DNA of 64,000 nt from Acanthopleura granulata (lineage: Eukaryota > Mollusca > Polyplacophora > Chitonida > Chitonidae). Both the position numbers and the translations under genes were made by a program. The notes under the pieces are model-generated. The model was not told the origin of the DNA and did no database searches. It saw only the letters and a program-made list of their open reading frames with translations. The stretch lies in assembly GCA_016165875.1 (NCBI GenBank), contig JABBOT010000014.1, positions 15,730,931 through 15,794,930 of the forward strand. The letters run 5' to 3'. Below, piece by piece: positions 44,581-54,865 of the stretch (position 1 is its first letter; each line of letters starts with the position of its first letter).

Positions 44581-45470
44581 CCGCAAGTTAATTGTTTAAA
44601 GAAAGCAAAATATAACATTTAACTCTATATAAAGAAACATTTAATTCTCTAAACCAAACTATCGGAGTTGCGACTTGCCAATAGCATCACATTCTTTATT
44701 GTGGCTAATCACTAGATTTATACTCTAAAGTATAAATTTGTGTTTTCTAGCGCCCACTTCTGTCCTAGGCCCTAGCGACTGGCGTTTTCGCAAGTTATAA
44801 CTGGGTCACTCCTTCCGCGGTAGTACAGCCTCATTTTGTTGTTTCCATTTGATATGTTTCAAAAAGACTATCGCACAACCTCATTGTTGGTTTCCATTCA
44901 AACCTCTACCATTTCAGTATCCGATCTAACATATTTCAGTGACAGAATAGACAAACTATTAACTCAGCAACGGCACTAGTTCTTTTAGCTCGTCAAAGAC
45001 GTGATGTTGATGGGTATGCGCTGGATTCAAATAAAAAGCGCAAATTATATTACTCGATCTGTACACTAGTCGACTTGTAGACAAACCCTCTGCCCTGCAA
45101 GCAGATAAGCCTACTTGTGAAAGTCAGGGCTGACAGTAGGTGCAAACACAGATGTATGTATTATTTGACACAGCAGTATGCCATGCGCGCCTTAACCCAA
45201 CCTTGTGATTGTTCTGTCAGAAAGGGAGACAACAAATACGTTGAATAATAAATACAATAAACGCGAATCATACGAAGCACTTTTGGATTTTGTGCGAGAC
45301 CGTCCAACTACTGGTAATAGATTATTAAACACCCAAACCTTGATTGTAGAAGGAACGATGACCACGATATAAAACGGTCGCCGACACATCGTTGAAAAGC
45401 CTCTAAGCATATCCAAAAGAGCGCAGTTGGGAGATCGTGTTGGTGTTAAGCAAGGCTCACAATACACGTA
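44581..45470. other. Non-coding DNA
   Basis: No supported feature. Minus-strand open frames near 45192-45637 run partly into the minisatellite and are not considered genes. Confidence 0.4.
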
Positions 45471-45474
45471 CCCA

Positions 45475-46387
45475 TGTTGGAGAACACACAACATAGAATG
45501 CAACTGATATATGGATGACGGAAAATTGGGAAAAGCGAGAAAGACTGCCATGGGCATATGGTGGTAAACAATAAACAAAAAAGAATGCTATGGATATGGG
45601 AACGACAAACAAGAGAGATAAGGAACGAAACATGCAATGAACCTGGGAGTGACAGTCAAGGCGGAGTAAAGATTTATTTATTTATTTATTTATTTATTTG
45701 ACTGATATATTACGCCGTACTCAAGAATATCTCACCTATATGACGGCGACCAGCATTATGGCCTGGCCGGAGAAAACCTTGCTGAGCTGGGGGGGGGGGA
45801 AGAAAGACGACCATTGGCAGGTTACCGGAAGACTTTCTCACGTACTACCGGAGAAGAAGCCAATATGCGCTGGATTTAAATCAGCGGGAAAATAAAGAAT
45901 AAAGTATGTAATGGACATGAGTGTGACAGACAAGGGAGAATAAAGAACAAAGAACGTCATGGACATTGAGGTGATAGGCAAAGGAGAATAAACAGCAAAG
46001 ATTGCAAAAATGCAATGGACATGTGGGTAATAGACAGGGGAGAATAAAGAAGAAATAATATTCTGGGCGTTTGGGTGTACAGAAAAGGGAGAATAAAGAA
46101 CAAAGAATGATATGGACAAGGGGTTGATATACACAGGCAAATTAAGAACAATGAATGATATGAACATTTGGGTGATAGACAAGCCAGAATAAGGAACAAA
46201 GAATGATATGGATGTGTGCATGAGAGACAATGGAGGATAAAGAAAAAAAGAATGCCATGGACAGGAGAGTGACAGACAAGGAAGAATAAGGAACAAAGAA
46301 TAAACTGAACAAGTGGGTGGCAAAAGAGAATAAATAAGAGTTTCATAAACACGATACGATAGGCATTTACTTCAAGCAACACGGTCT
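45475..46387 (+). repeat. 48-bp minisatellite, left part
   Basis: Imperfect units of about 47-50 bp: aataaagaacaaagaatg, atggacatgggggtgatag, acaaggga or variants, about 12-15 of them. The SINE at 45672-45895 is inserted within it, and LINE copy 4 separates it from the right part at 52246. Because the unit length is near a multiple of three, long minus-strand frames (161 and 141 codons) arise without being genes. Confidence 0.8.
45672..45895 (-). repeat. SINE, main family, inside the minisatellite
   Basis: Inverted copy with a long (TTTA)n tail (45672-45698), gatatattacgccgtactca, agaatatctcacctatatga, cggcgaccagcattatggc, ctcacgtactaccggagaag, then gctggatttaaatcagcg. Confidence 0.8.
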
Positions 46388-46400
46388 GATCGACAAAGAA
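46388..46400. repeat. Target-site duplication of LINE copy 4, left
   Basis: gatcgacaaagaa, repeated exactly at 52233-52245 and directly next to the (TGAA)n tail of the element. Confidence 0.8.
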
Positions 46401-46634
46401 TGAATGAATGAATGATTATGGCTTAACGCCACATCGGCAATATCTCAGCCATATCGTGGCGAGAACAAGGTGGAACCACGAGACAGTTCAGGTTTTCGAT
46501 AGTGACATGAGAACATTAAAAACAAACCAAAAACGTACGGACATGATTAAAATCAGGTAAGAAAAAAAAACAGTTAAAACTCGAAAACCAGCGTATTAAG
46601 GAAGTTTTTTGACGAGTATTTATGAAAATAAAAT

Positions 46635-49600
46635 TTATATTTTATGATACTGAGCAATGGCCTTCAAATATTTTATGACACCGTCGCCAGCGATGCTGTC
46701 AAACAAATCATATATGGAGTTTACTGCGTAGAATCTTTGCCGCACATGGGCAACGTCTAAACAGTCAACCAGGATATCTTTGATGCCGTATTCAGCATCA
46801 CATCCAACACACTCGGGAGCACTGCTCCCATCCAGGATAAAATTGTGTGTTAGACGAGAATGCCCAACACGACATCTTGTTCAAACCACTTGGTCTCTAC
46901 GAGACATACCCAGTGTGTAAGAGTTATGGCCAATGACAGGGTGAATAGCGTGCACGCTATTACACACCTGCACGTCCCATTCATCCTGCCAAAGGCGAGC
47001 AATATACTTAAGAATGTTAGATTTAAAATAAGCGTATGGGATTTTAACTTTTGATACGGATTTTTTTAGGGCAGCCTTTGCCTCCCTGTCCACGACTGTG
47101 TTTCTATGGATACCAACATGGCTTGGTATTCAACAGAATATAATATCTTTGCCTCTTTTAATCAATTTTCTATGTAAGGCTAAAATTTGCAGAATAAGCG
47201 GGTTTTTCAATTTATTATTCTGCATTGCAAAAAGGCAGGAGAGCGAGTCACTGCATACCATTGCCCTCTGGCCACGCTCAGAGGAAACATATGATAAGGC
47301 CAGGAGTATAGCCCTGGCTTCTGCAGAAAAGATACACGATGAAGACGGAAGACGAAGAAAAGAGACCCGCTGTTGTAAGACAGCCGCAGCCGCAACCCTG
47401 TCCCCATCCTTCGACCCATCAGTGTATATAAATTTATAATATGGATAATTAGCCTTAATTTCAGCAAAAGCTTGCTGAATTATAAGAAGATTTGTATTCG
47501 ATTTATTATGTTGGCGTAGAGCAAATATTAGTTTAGGTTGTGGAAGAAGCCAGGGAGGAGACTCCGGTAAAGATACCGGAGCTATCTCCTCTAGCTTGAT
47601 GTTAGCTTCCACAACATGGTCCCGTATACGAAGACCAAACAAGACCAATCTTGTTAGGACATTTAGTATATTTGTCTACATATGATGAATTGAAAACACA
47701 GTCGTAGGCAGGGTTTGTTGGGTGAGCTTTAAGCTTTGTTGCATATTGAAGGCTGTTTAATACGTCGGTTATGTAAAGAAGGCTCATTGGTCTCCACCTA
47801 TAAACTCTCTACTGGTGAAGTTCTAAAGGCACCAAGGCTGAGCCTCAGACTTTGGTGATGGATCGGATCCAACATTTTAAGATATGATGTCTTAGCGGAA
47901 CCATAAATGATGGACCCATAGTCCAATTTAGACCTCACCAGAGAACGGTATAAATTAAGTAAAACAGATCGGTCAGCACCTCAATCGGTGCTAGACACGA
48001 CCTGAATTATATCCAGAGCCTTTATACATTTAGCTTTAAGCGTTTTTATGTGAGGTATAAAAGACAGTTTACTATCGAATATAACTCCTAAAAATTTATT
48101 TTCCCCAACAATCTTCACTGGTTCACCACAAAATTTAAGCTCAGGTTCTAGATGAAGTTTGCGTTTATTATAGAAATGCATACCGACGTTTTTAGACGTA
48201 GAAAATCTAAAACCATTGGTAACTGCCCATTTCTCGATCTTATTGAGACAAAGCTGCAGTTGCCACTCGATGTTATTCATATTTTTGGCCCGGTAGCATA
48301 TCAGAAAATCATCTACATATAAACAACCCTCGATTCCAGATGTTAATGTTTGGGCCAAGCTATTAATTTTTATGCTGAACAGTGTTGCTGAAAGGATGCT
48401 GCCCTGGGGTACACCCATCTCTTGCTCATAAGTGTCCGAAAAAGTGGACCCCACCCGTACCTTAAACTGACGATTTGATAAAAATTTGGATATAAATATA
48501 GGTAATCGACCTTTAAGGCCCATATCCGCGAGGTCTTTTAAAATGCCATATTTCCATGTGGTGTAGTAGGCCTTTTCAAGGTCAAAAATATTGACACCAC
48601 ATGTTCATTATTAATAAAACCATCGCGAATAAATCTTTCAAGTCGAACAAGGTGATCCACTGTGGATCTACCTTGACGAAAACCACATTGGATATTGGAT
48701 AGTAACTTGTTGGTTTCAAGAAACCAAACAAGTCTATCATTTATCATCCGTTCCATAGTCTTACAGACGCAACTGGTAAGAGCTATGAGACGGTAATTAT
48801 TTGGATCAGTATGATCCTTACCCGGTTTGGGAACCGGGATAATACATGCCCCACTCCATGAGGGTGGAAAATTACCAGTTATCCAAATATCGTTCAATAT
48901 GTCCAAAAGAGTCTCAAGTGGTTCAGCTGGTAAATGGTTCAGAAATTTATAATATACATTATCAGGACCACATGCAGTATGATGTGCCTTTCTCAGTGCA
49001 GTTTTTAGTTCATCGATATTAAAAGGACGATTATAATCTTCTAAATTTTTAGAAGAAAAGGGCAATTTCATTTTCTCCTTCTGGTTTTTGATATGCTGAA
49101 ATTCTGAAGAATAATTCTCAGAAGAAGATTTTTTAGAAATTGATTCCTCTAATTTATTAGCTATATCGGATGGAGAAGTTACTATGTTATTCTACATCTT
49201 GCAAGTGCTGGACTTTTGCTTTGTTGTTTTTACCCTTAAGTTTCTGAACCATATTCCAGACTTTACGCATAGGTGTTTAGGACGTAATGCCTGAAACGAA
49301 GTTCCGCCAACAAGATCGTCTCGGACTTAAGTAATCGACCAGCCTTAGCTGCAAGAATACGAACCGGGTTTAAATTTTTATCAGTAGGACAATGGTTGAA
49401 CTTGCGTTCAGCCCTTTTACGGTCCTTCATGGCTTTACGACAGTCATTGTCGTACCAGGGTTTACTTTTGGATTTTGGACTAGTCGAGGTCTTAGGGAGA
49501 GTTCTATCTGCAGCTCGTAAAATAAGGTCATTAAATTTAAATATAGGGTCATCTCCTGCATTGAGAGTCTGTGGAGTGATATCAGCCTCACAGAAAATCT

Positions 49601-50300
49601 CAAATGACATCCAATCTGCTTTATCGAACTTCCACCTAGCTACACGTTCTAAAGAATTAGAAGTGACATGCTCTAGGATAATAGGAAAATGGTCACTACC
49701 ACAAAGATCCTTATGCACTCTCCAAGAAAAGTCCAAGAGAAGTGATGGATCGGTGATAGTGAGATCGATAGCAGAATAGATGCCATTACCCGCATGCAAA
49801 TGAGTACTAGAACCATCATTGAAATAACACAGTTCCTTCTTGGTTAAAAAATCTTCTACCACCTTGCCCTTATTATTTATGCTGTTACTTCCCGATAAGG
49901 GGTTATGGGAATTAAAATCGCCCATTATTATGAACGGTGTAGGTAATCGTTCTTTCAAATTGTGTAACTGTAAAGCTGACAAAGAAGTGTTCGGAGGAAT
50001 ATAAACCGAACACAATGTGATTGTCTTAGACAATGAAACACGAACGGCCACAGCCTGAAGCTCTGTATCCAGAGCAACAGGACTGTGGATAATATTGTTA
50101 TTTATGAAGATAGAGGAGCCGCCTGCAGCTCGCTCTTCTTCGTGACAAAATGTACTATAAAGTGTATAATTTTTGATGGTTATTTTATCCTGAAGACAAG
50201 GGGCAATAGGATTTAATGATTGGACCAGCTGTGTTATTTCAATAAAATTAACCTTACGACATCGACAATTCCACTGTATAATTTTGTCGTATGTAGACAT
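46635..50300 (-). pseudogene. LINE copy 4 ORF2 (EN-RT-RNase H), broken
   Basis: About 1,220 codons: endonuclease (50300-49263), linker, reverse transcriptase (49071-47981), RNase H (47648-47030) and a Cys/His tail. The endonuclease keeps QWNCR, GDFNSHNPLSGS, SAIDLTI and GSDHFPI. It lacks the short segment with the catalytic Glu, because CLQ passes directly to DKI where copies 1 and 5 have CLQET. The reverse transcriptase has VPQGSILS and YVDDFLICY. RNase H shows YTDGSKDG, SAEAR, SDSLS and VVDREAK. Defects are a 2-bp deletion near 49318, a TAA in the linker (49278), a frameshift near 48590, a TGA in RNase H (about 47131) and a TGA near 46880. Confidence 0.9.
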
Positions 50301-50437
50301 TACGGAGGGAAGCGTATAGGAGACTTGTCTCTATATTTGGCCCGAGGACAACCCTTCCTTGGAGATCGGCTGCAAGATCTCACTGGTGCGGGTGATGTAT
50401 CCATCACATCCGCATCTAATGTTGAAGGGACAACGTC

Positions 50438-51721
50438 CTAAAAGGATCCAAACCTGTTAAATGTTTGGACAGGATCTCGAGTGGCCTTAGACAGACGTTC
50501 TGTTGGGCCACTCGGTTTACTGGTTTTAATATTACTACTTGGAGGTGTACTTTTGGACTTGTTTTTGTCATTATGATTTTTAGAGGGCTGAGGTTCAGGT
50601 TTATCAGTTTGTTTTGCATTGTTTACTGGTTTTATTTCTTGTACTGAGGTGGTCTGGGTTGAACAAGAGTTCCGGACAGGTTCAGCTAAAGGTTCAAAGG
50701 AGATCGAGTTAGGTTTGTCGTTTCCAATGGGCCAAGTCAAGGAAGTTTGAGTTGCAACAGATGTTGCAGCTCGCTTGACTACATTGGCAAACGAAGTCTG
50801 CGGTGGCGTACTCGAAAGTGAGGCAAATTTGCGGGCTTCCTGATAGGAAATGTTGTTTTTAGTTTTTAAAGTGATTATTTGTTTTTCTTTGATGAAAAGA
50901 GGACAGTCCTTAGAGGAGGCCATGTGATCTCGGCCGCAATTGCAGCACTTAACTGTGCTGCTGCAGTTAAAACCATCATGACCATCACTGCCGCATCGGA
51001 AACAAACCAGTTTATTTTTACATTGGCCTTTACCATGACAAATTTTTTGGTAAGTAAAACATCGTGTCGGGTTAGGTATGTATAAATCGACATTAACCCT
51101 ATACGGGCCAATGTAGATATATGATGGGAGAGAGGTGGTATTAAAGGTTATAAGATATGTGTTTAGTTTGAGGATGTTGCCAGCTTTTTTTGTTGTGAAA
51201 CGCTTCACTCTGACAACACCTTGTGCTTTTAATTCTGTACAGATTTCTTCTTCAGATAGGTCGAAGATATCCCCATCCCTATCACGTATTATTCCCTGAC
51301 AACTGTTCAGGGTATTGTGAGGGGATGTAAAAACAGATATGTCGGAAATTTTATTCAACGATAGTAAATTTTTAGATTGTTGTTTCCGGAAACATTCGAT
51401 AAGAATGTCTCCGGATCGCAGCTTTTTAACATTTTTTAAAGTACCTGCTGCACCCTCCAAAGCCCTCTTAAAAAGAAAAGGATGTATTTTAGAGGCCGGC
51501 TTTTGTTCACTCTTTGTTGAGAGAATAATAAAAGCCGGCCAACTTTCCTGTCCAATGTCTAGAGGATCTGATAAAGCCCCCAGCTTTCTCTTTTTATCAA
51601 TACCTGAGATTGGCTGAGACGGTCGAATATTGGAGACATTTTTTGAAAGATTTATGGGATTCATAATAAATAATTTGAAATTCACCCCACGTGTTCCCCA
51701 CCCACCACGGAGTGCCAACAA
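50438..51721 (-). CDS. LINE copy 4 ORF1, RNA-binding zinc-knuckle protein
   Basis: One uninterrupted frame of 427 codons. The likely true start is the internal Met at MNPINLSKNVSNI, since the preceding residues are not family-like. A central region has SWPAFIILSTKSEQKPASK and ICTELKAQGVVRVKRF. Then come three zinc knuckles: the first has lost a Cys (CFTYQKICHGKGQC), the second (CFRCGSDGHDGFNC) and the third are intact. A Ser/Thr/Pro/Lys-rich tail ends near the stop. ORF1 proteins of this class coat the element RNA. It is the only uninterrupted LINE protein in the window, although a damaged knuckle suggests relaxed selection. Confidence 0.85.
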   Translation of the reverse strand: MLALRGGWGTRGVNFKLFIMNPINLSKNVSNIRPSQPISGIDKKRKLGALSDPLDIGQESWPAFIILSTKSEQKPASKIHPFLFKRALEGAAGTLKNVKKLRSGDILIECFRKQQSKNLLSLNKISDISVFTSPHNTLNSCQGIIRDRDGDIFDLSEEEICTELKAQGVVRVKRFTTKKAGNILKLNTYLITFNTTSLPSYIYIGPYRVNVDLYIPNPTRCFTYQKICHGKGQCKNKLVCFRCGSDGHDGFNCSSTVKCCNCGRDHMASSKDCPLFIKEKQIITLKTKNNISYQEARKFASLSSTPPQTSFANVVKRAATSVATQTSLTWPIGNDKPNSISFEPLAEPVRNSCSTQTTSVQEIKPVNNAKQTDKPEPQPSKNHNDKNKSKSTPPSSNIKTSKPSGPTERLSKATRDPVQTFNRFGSF

Positions 51722-52080
51722 GGGCGATGCCTGAACCTGGGGATACCCAGCAGGAAAGACACCAAGGATTCTACATAAGGTATACTCAAATAGATGGCCT
51801 TAATATGCACACCCCATTCCCCACCCGAGCTCATCCATCACCCACCCTATGAAGGAGGTTGCACATTAGACACGAACTACTTGATTGACCCTACAGCCAC
51901 CGCCTCAAACGCAATCCCACGAACGAAAAAGCGGGCCACCCGACCGCCCGTTTTTGGAGAAGTAAGGGCCGAAGTGGAGTGTTGGGCGTGAGGATCTCGC
52001 AAAATCAACCCGCCCTCAGCCACCAGGATCCCGTCCTCCCCCATCACGGGTCGCAACCCACGGCAAATAGGTTGCCCCTT

Positions 52081-52232
52081 TTAGTCGCTTTGTACGACAA
52101 GCCCGGGGAGGCTGTGGAACTATTCTATTCACCGGAACCCCACGGGAGAGCCCTAGGTTAGTCGCCTCGTACGACAAGCTTGCCTAGAGAACTGGGGCCC
52201 TATTCTTTTCATTCCAGAGAACCCCACGGGGA
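52081..52232 (-). promoter_or_regulatory. Tandem 5' UTR units of LINE copy 4
   Basis: Two related units of about 76 bp, starting ttagtcgctttgtacgacaa (52081) and ttagtcgcctcgtacgacaa (52157), each ending in gaaccccacggg. Tandem 5' monomers act as promoters in several LINE families; here that role is inferred. Confidence 0.55.
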
Positions 52233-52245
52233 GATCGACAAAGAA
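52233..52245. repeat. Target-site duplication of LINE copy 4, right
   Basis: gatcgacaaagaa, identical to 46388-46400, next to the 5' end of the element. Confidence 0.8.
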
Positions 52246-52990
52246 AAGTAAACAATAGGGAGTGGAATGGACATCGGATGATAGACAAAAAATGGAGAAT
52301 AAACAAGAAGAAAACTAAATGGACATTAGAGTGACAGAAACTGGAGAATAAACACCAAGGATTGTAGTGGACATGGGGTTGTAAACAGTGGCAAGTAAGC
52401 AACAGAGAATGGAATGTACATGGGATGATAGACAAGGGAGATAAGCAAGAATGAACGCTATGGACATGGTTTTGTAGACAAGGGAGAATAAAGAAATGAA
52501 TGCAATGGATATGAGGTTACGGACAATGCAGAATAAAAAACAAAAATTCACTGGGCATGAGTGAAAGACAGGGAGAATAAGCAACAAAGAATGTAATAAA
52601 CATGGACTCAAAATCAATGGAGAATAGTCATCAAAGAACACGATGGGCATGAGGTTATAGACAAGGGAGATAAACAGCAAAGAATCCCATGGACACGGTG
52701 TGGTAGACAAGAGAGAATAAAGCATAAAGTATGCAATGGACATGGGGTCTTAGACACTGGGGACTAAACAACACAGAACTTAACGGACATTGGGTGATAG
52801 AAACTGGAGACAAGCAACAAAGAATGTAATGGACATGGATTCAGAGAGGACAAAAGATGTACTCCACGCAGCCTACTAGTTCGTGGAAAGAGAACCGAAC
52901 ACGATTTAATGAAAACGAGGTAGCAGTTATTACAGTACAGATAAAAAGTGCATAAATAGCACGGTTTGAAAGACATAAGAGAAGAAAGAA
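52246..52990 (+). repeat. 48-bp minisatellite, right part
   Basis: It continues the array interrupted by LINE copy 4: units with gagaataaacaacaaagaat, ggacatgggg and gtagacaag at about 48-bp spacing, more degraded after 52840. Long minus-strand frames (142 and 83 codons) are a by-product of the repeat. Confidence 0.75.
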
Positions 52991-53384
52991 CAATGAATAG
53001 AAGACGATATCATTAAAGCCATAATTTTTCCAGGTTAAATTTCACGATAAGGGTTACTTCTCTATTATGTAAACAATGGTATGTTTTGAGTGTATATTTG
53101 TACGATTATATCTTGTTAAACTGCAATAAGAATGTATACAAATAATTAGAAAAATCAAACAAAGCAGAAGTTGAACCCTTAGTGGTTTTATGGGCTGAGG
53201 TCCATGTCATGTTAGATTTATGTGAAAATCAGGTGACAGATCAAACCTGTGGTTTACTTATATAACCTGTAGTATATCGCAAGCACTGTTGTTATACCAC
53301 AGACACGGACAGATTTTGAGATAAAAGAATAAATATCACACACGTTAACATTGTGAGCCTTTGGATATTCGCACTTATTTTTTT
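52991..53384. other. Non-coding DNA
   Basis: I see no feature in this AT-rich stretch. Confidence 0.4.
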
Positions 53385-53475
53385 TCTTTATTTATATATT
53401 AATGTATTCCTTTTTTCTTTTGCGCCACACTCAAAAATACTACACCTACAAGACGGCGGCCAGGGTTTTTGGTGT
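53385..53475 (-). repeat. SINE, main family, tail-side fragment
   Basis: Inverted: tttatatattaatgtattcc, ttgcgccacactcaaaaata, ctacacctacaagacggcgg, ccagg. The remaining body is missing. Confidence 0.55.
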
Positions 53476-53985
53476 AGGAACCCGAATAGAAAAGCCATGG
53501 CATGTTTTGAGAGTCACAAAAACGTCTGCTAAAACTAGATATCCAAAGTACTGTCATGGCAACTACAGGAAATACTACCCTCTCACCTGTAATGGATGGA
53601 ATAATGTTGCTTGAGAAGGATTCGCCGGTGGTCTTCCAAAATACGTCTGGAAAGGACATTGGCACTCTTCTAAAATTTCTAAGATTTTTATTGCAAGAAA
53701 CAGAACACATTACTACGAGTTCTTTACACACCAATCTAAGGATTGTGTAGTAAGAGTGAAGGAATTATTAGTGGTGTTGATCTACTTCAACGAGATTACC
53801 ATGACAGAATATTTTGTACAGGCAACTTTTATTTGAAAATTAATGCCTTTTTCCTCTGCTGGCTTGATTGTATCATATAGTAATCAAAGCATTTACTTAG
53901 AGTAATAGTGAAAATGTAAGACTCAAAACAAAGATTCTTTCCTTTTCATCTATTCCATTTCGTAATATAATTGGTAGTCAAACAA
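53476..53985. other. Non-coding DNA
   Basis: Overlapping open frames on both strands (53399-53734 minus, 53556-53750 plus) have no recognised domain. Confidence 0.35.
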
Positions 53986-53989
53986 AGAA

Positions 53990-54697
53990 AGTCTGACCAA
54001 TCACTCCCACTCTCAGAGGAAAAGAAACTGCAAAAGGAAGGGTTGTTTTGGAGCAGAGGACTGTTGGAGCGTGGGCTTATTCTTTTGAAGATTCACCGTG
54101 CTCCGACATAGCCATGATGCTTTCCGCCAAGGCAAAGGTAAGCTGCTGATACATGATTTCTGGTAAACTGGTTCACACTTGCGGGTCCAGAGGAATTAGG
54201 GAGAAACCCTGTCATTTAATCGGTTATTTATACGGAATGTGATCACTGTTCTCACTGGGGTGTGGCTTAAGAAAGTATAACTCATCAACTATGGTAATAT
54301 TTCGCAATTATTGTTCTATGAGAATATCATCCTTCCAGGTGGAAGTCTGCGTGGTTCGAGACGAATTTTCGACACGCCAAATTTTGGTGTTTGTATTTCA
54401 AATGTTGTAAAATATAAAAGGCAAGTAAATGAGCGCCATGTCGTTTGATATCTGCCTGTGTGAAAAGCTTCGTTATACCCTTAGATCACGCAGTTTTACC
54501 TTCTGAGATATGCACAAAAGTAATAAAGACATTAGTGTTGTGATGAATTTGGAAAACCTATCTTGTCCTCTTATAATAAATTTTGTACGTGGTATTAAAT
54601 TGCGATTTACTTTTTCTATTTGCTGTCAGCAAGCCCTATTTAACCTAATAGCTTATATCTGCTTTGTGCCTGGGTATGAAATAGGAAAACAACGTCA
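53990..54697 (+). repeat. ~690-bp repeat, unit A
   Basis: It shares blocks with units B and C: gctccgacatagccat, ccaaggcaaaggtaag, tttctggtaaactggttca, taactcatcaactatgg, ttgatatctgcctgtgtgaa and gagatatgcac. It ends where the 3'-truncated LINE copy 5 begins. The string ggcaaag|gtaagc at 54131-54142 reads as a splice donor. Confidence 0.7.
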
Positions 54698-54865
54698 CAG
54701 GTGGAACCACGAGACAGTTCAGGTTTTCGATAGTGACATGAGAACATTAAAAATAAACCAAAAACGTACGGATATGATTAAAATCAGGTAAGAAAAACCA
54801 AAACAGTTAAAACTCGAAAACCAGCATATTAAGGAAGTTTTGTGACGAGTATTTATGAAAATAAA

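Larger units (their letters stand above)
46401..52232 (-). mobile_element. LINE copy 4, full length (5.83 kb), I superfamily
   Basis: From right to left: a 5' UTR of about 510 bp with two ~76-bp tandem units, ORF1 (51721-50438), a 137-bp gap, ORF2 (50300-46635), and a 234-bp 3' UTR ending in a (TTCA)n tail. The insertion is bounded by an exact 13-bp direct repeat and splits a 48-bp minisatellite. It is structurally complete, but ORF2 has stops and frameshifts, so it is inactive. It serves as the reference for the other copies. Confidence 0.9.

Noticed and set aside
45838..46382. Two long minus-strand open frames (161 and 141 codons) with repeated hydrophobic YSPLS-type units
   Set aside because: They are readings of the 48-bp minisatellite, whose unit is near a multiple of three. 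Two overlapping frames are both open and no gene context exists.
49396..49779. Plus-strand 127-codon frame, also at 18266-18649
   Set aside because: Antisense shadow of the LINE endonuclease; both copies are open only because the sense strand is conserved.
52184..52743. Minus-strand open frames of 83 and 142 codons
   Set aside because: Same minisatellite as above, right part; repeat-derived.
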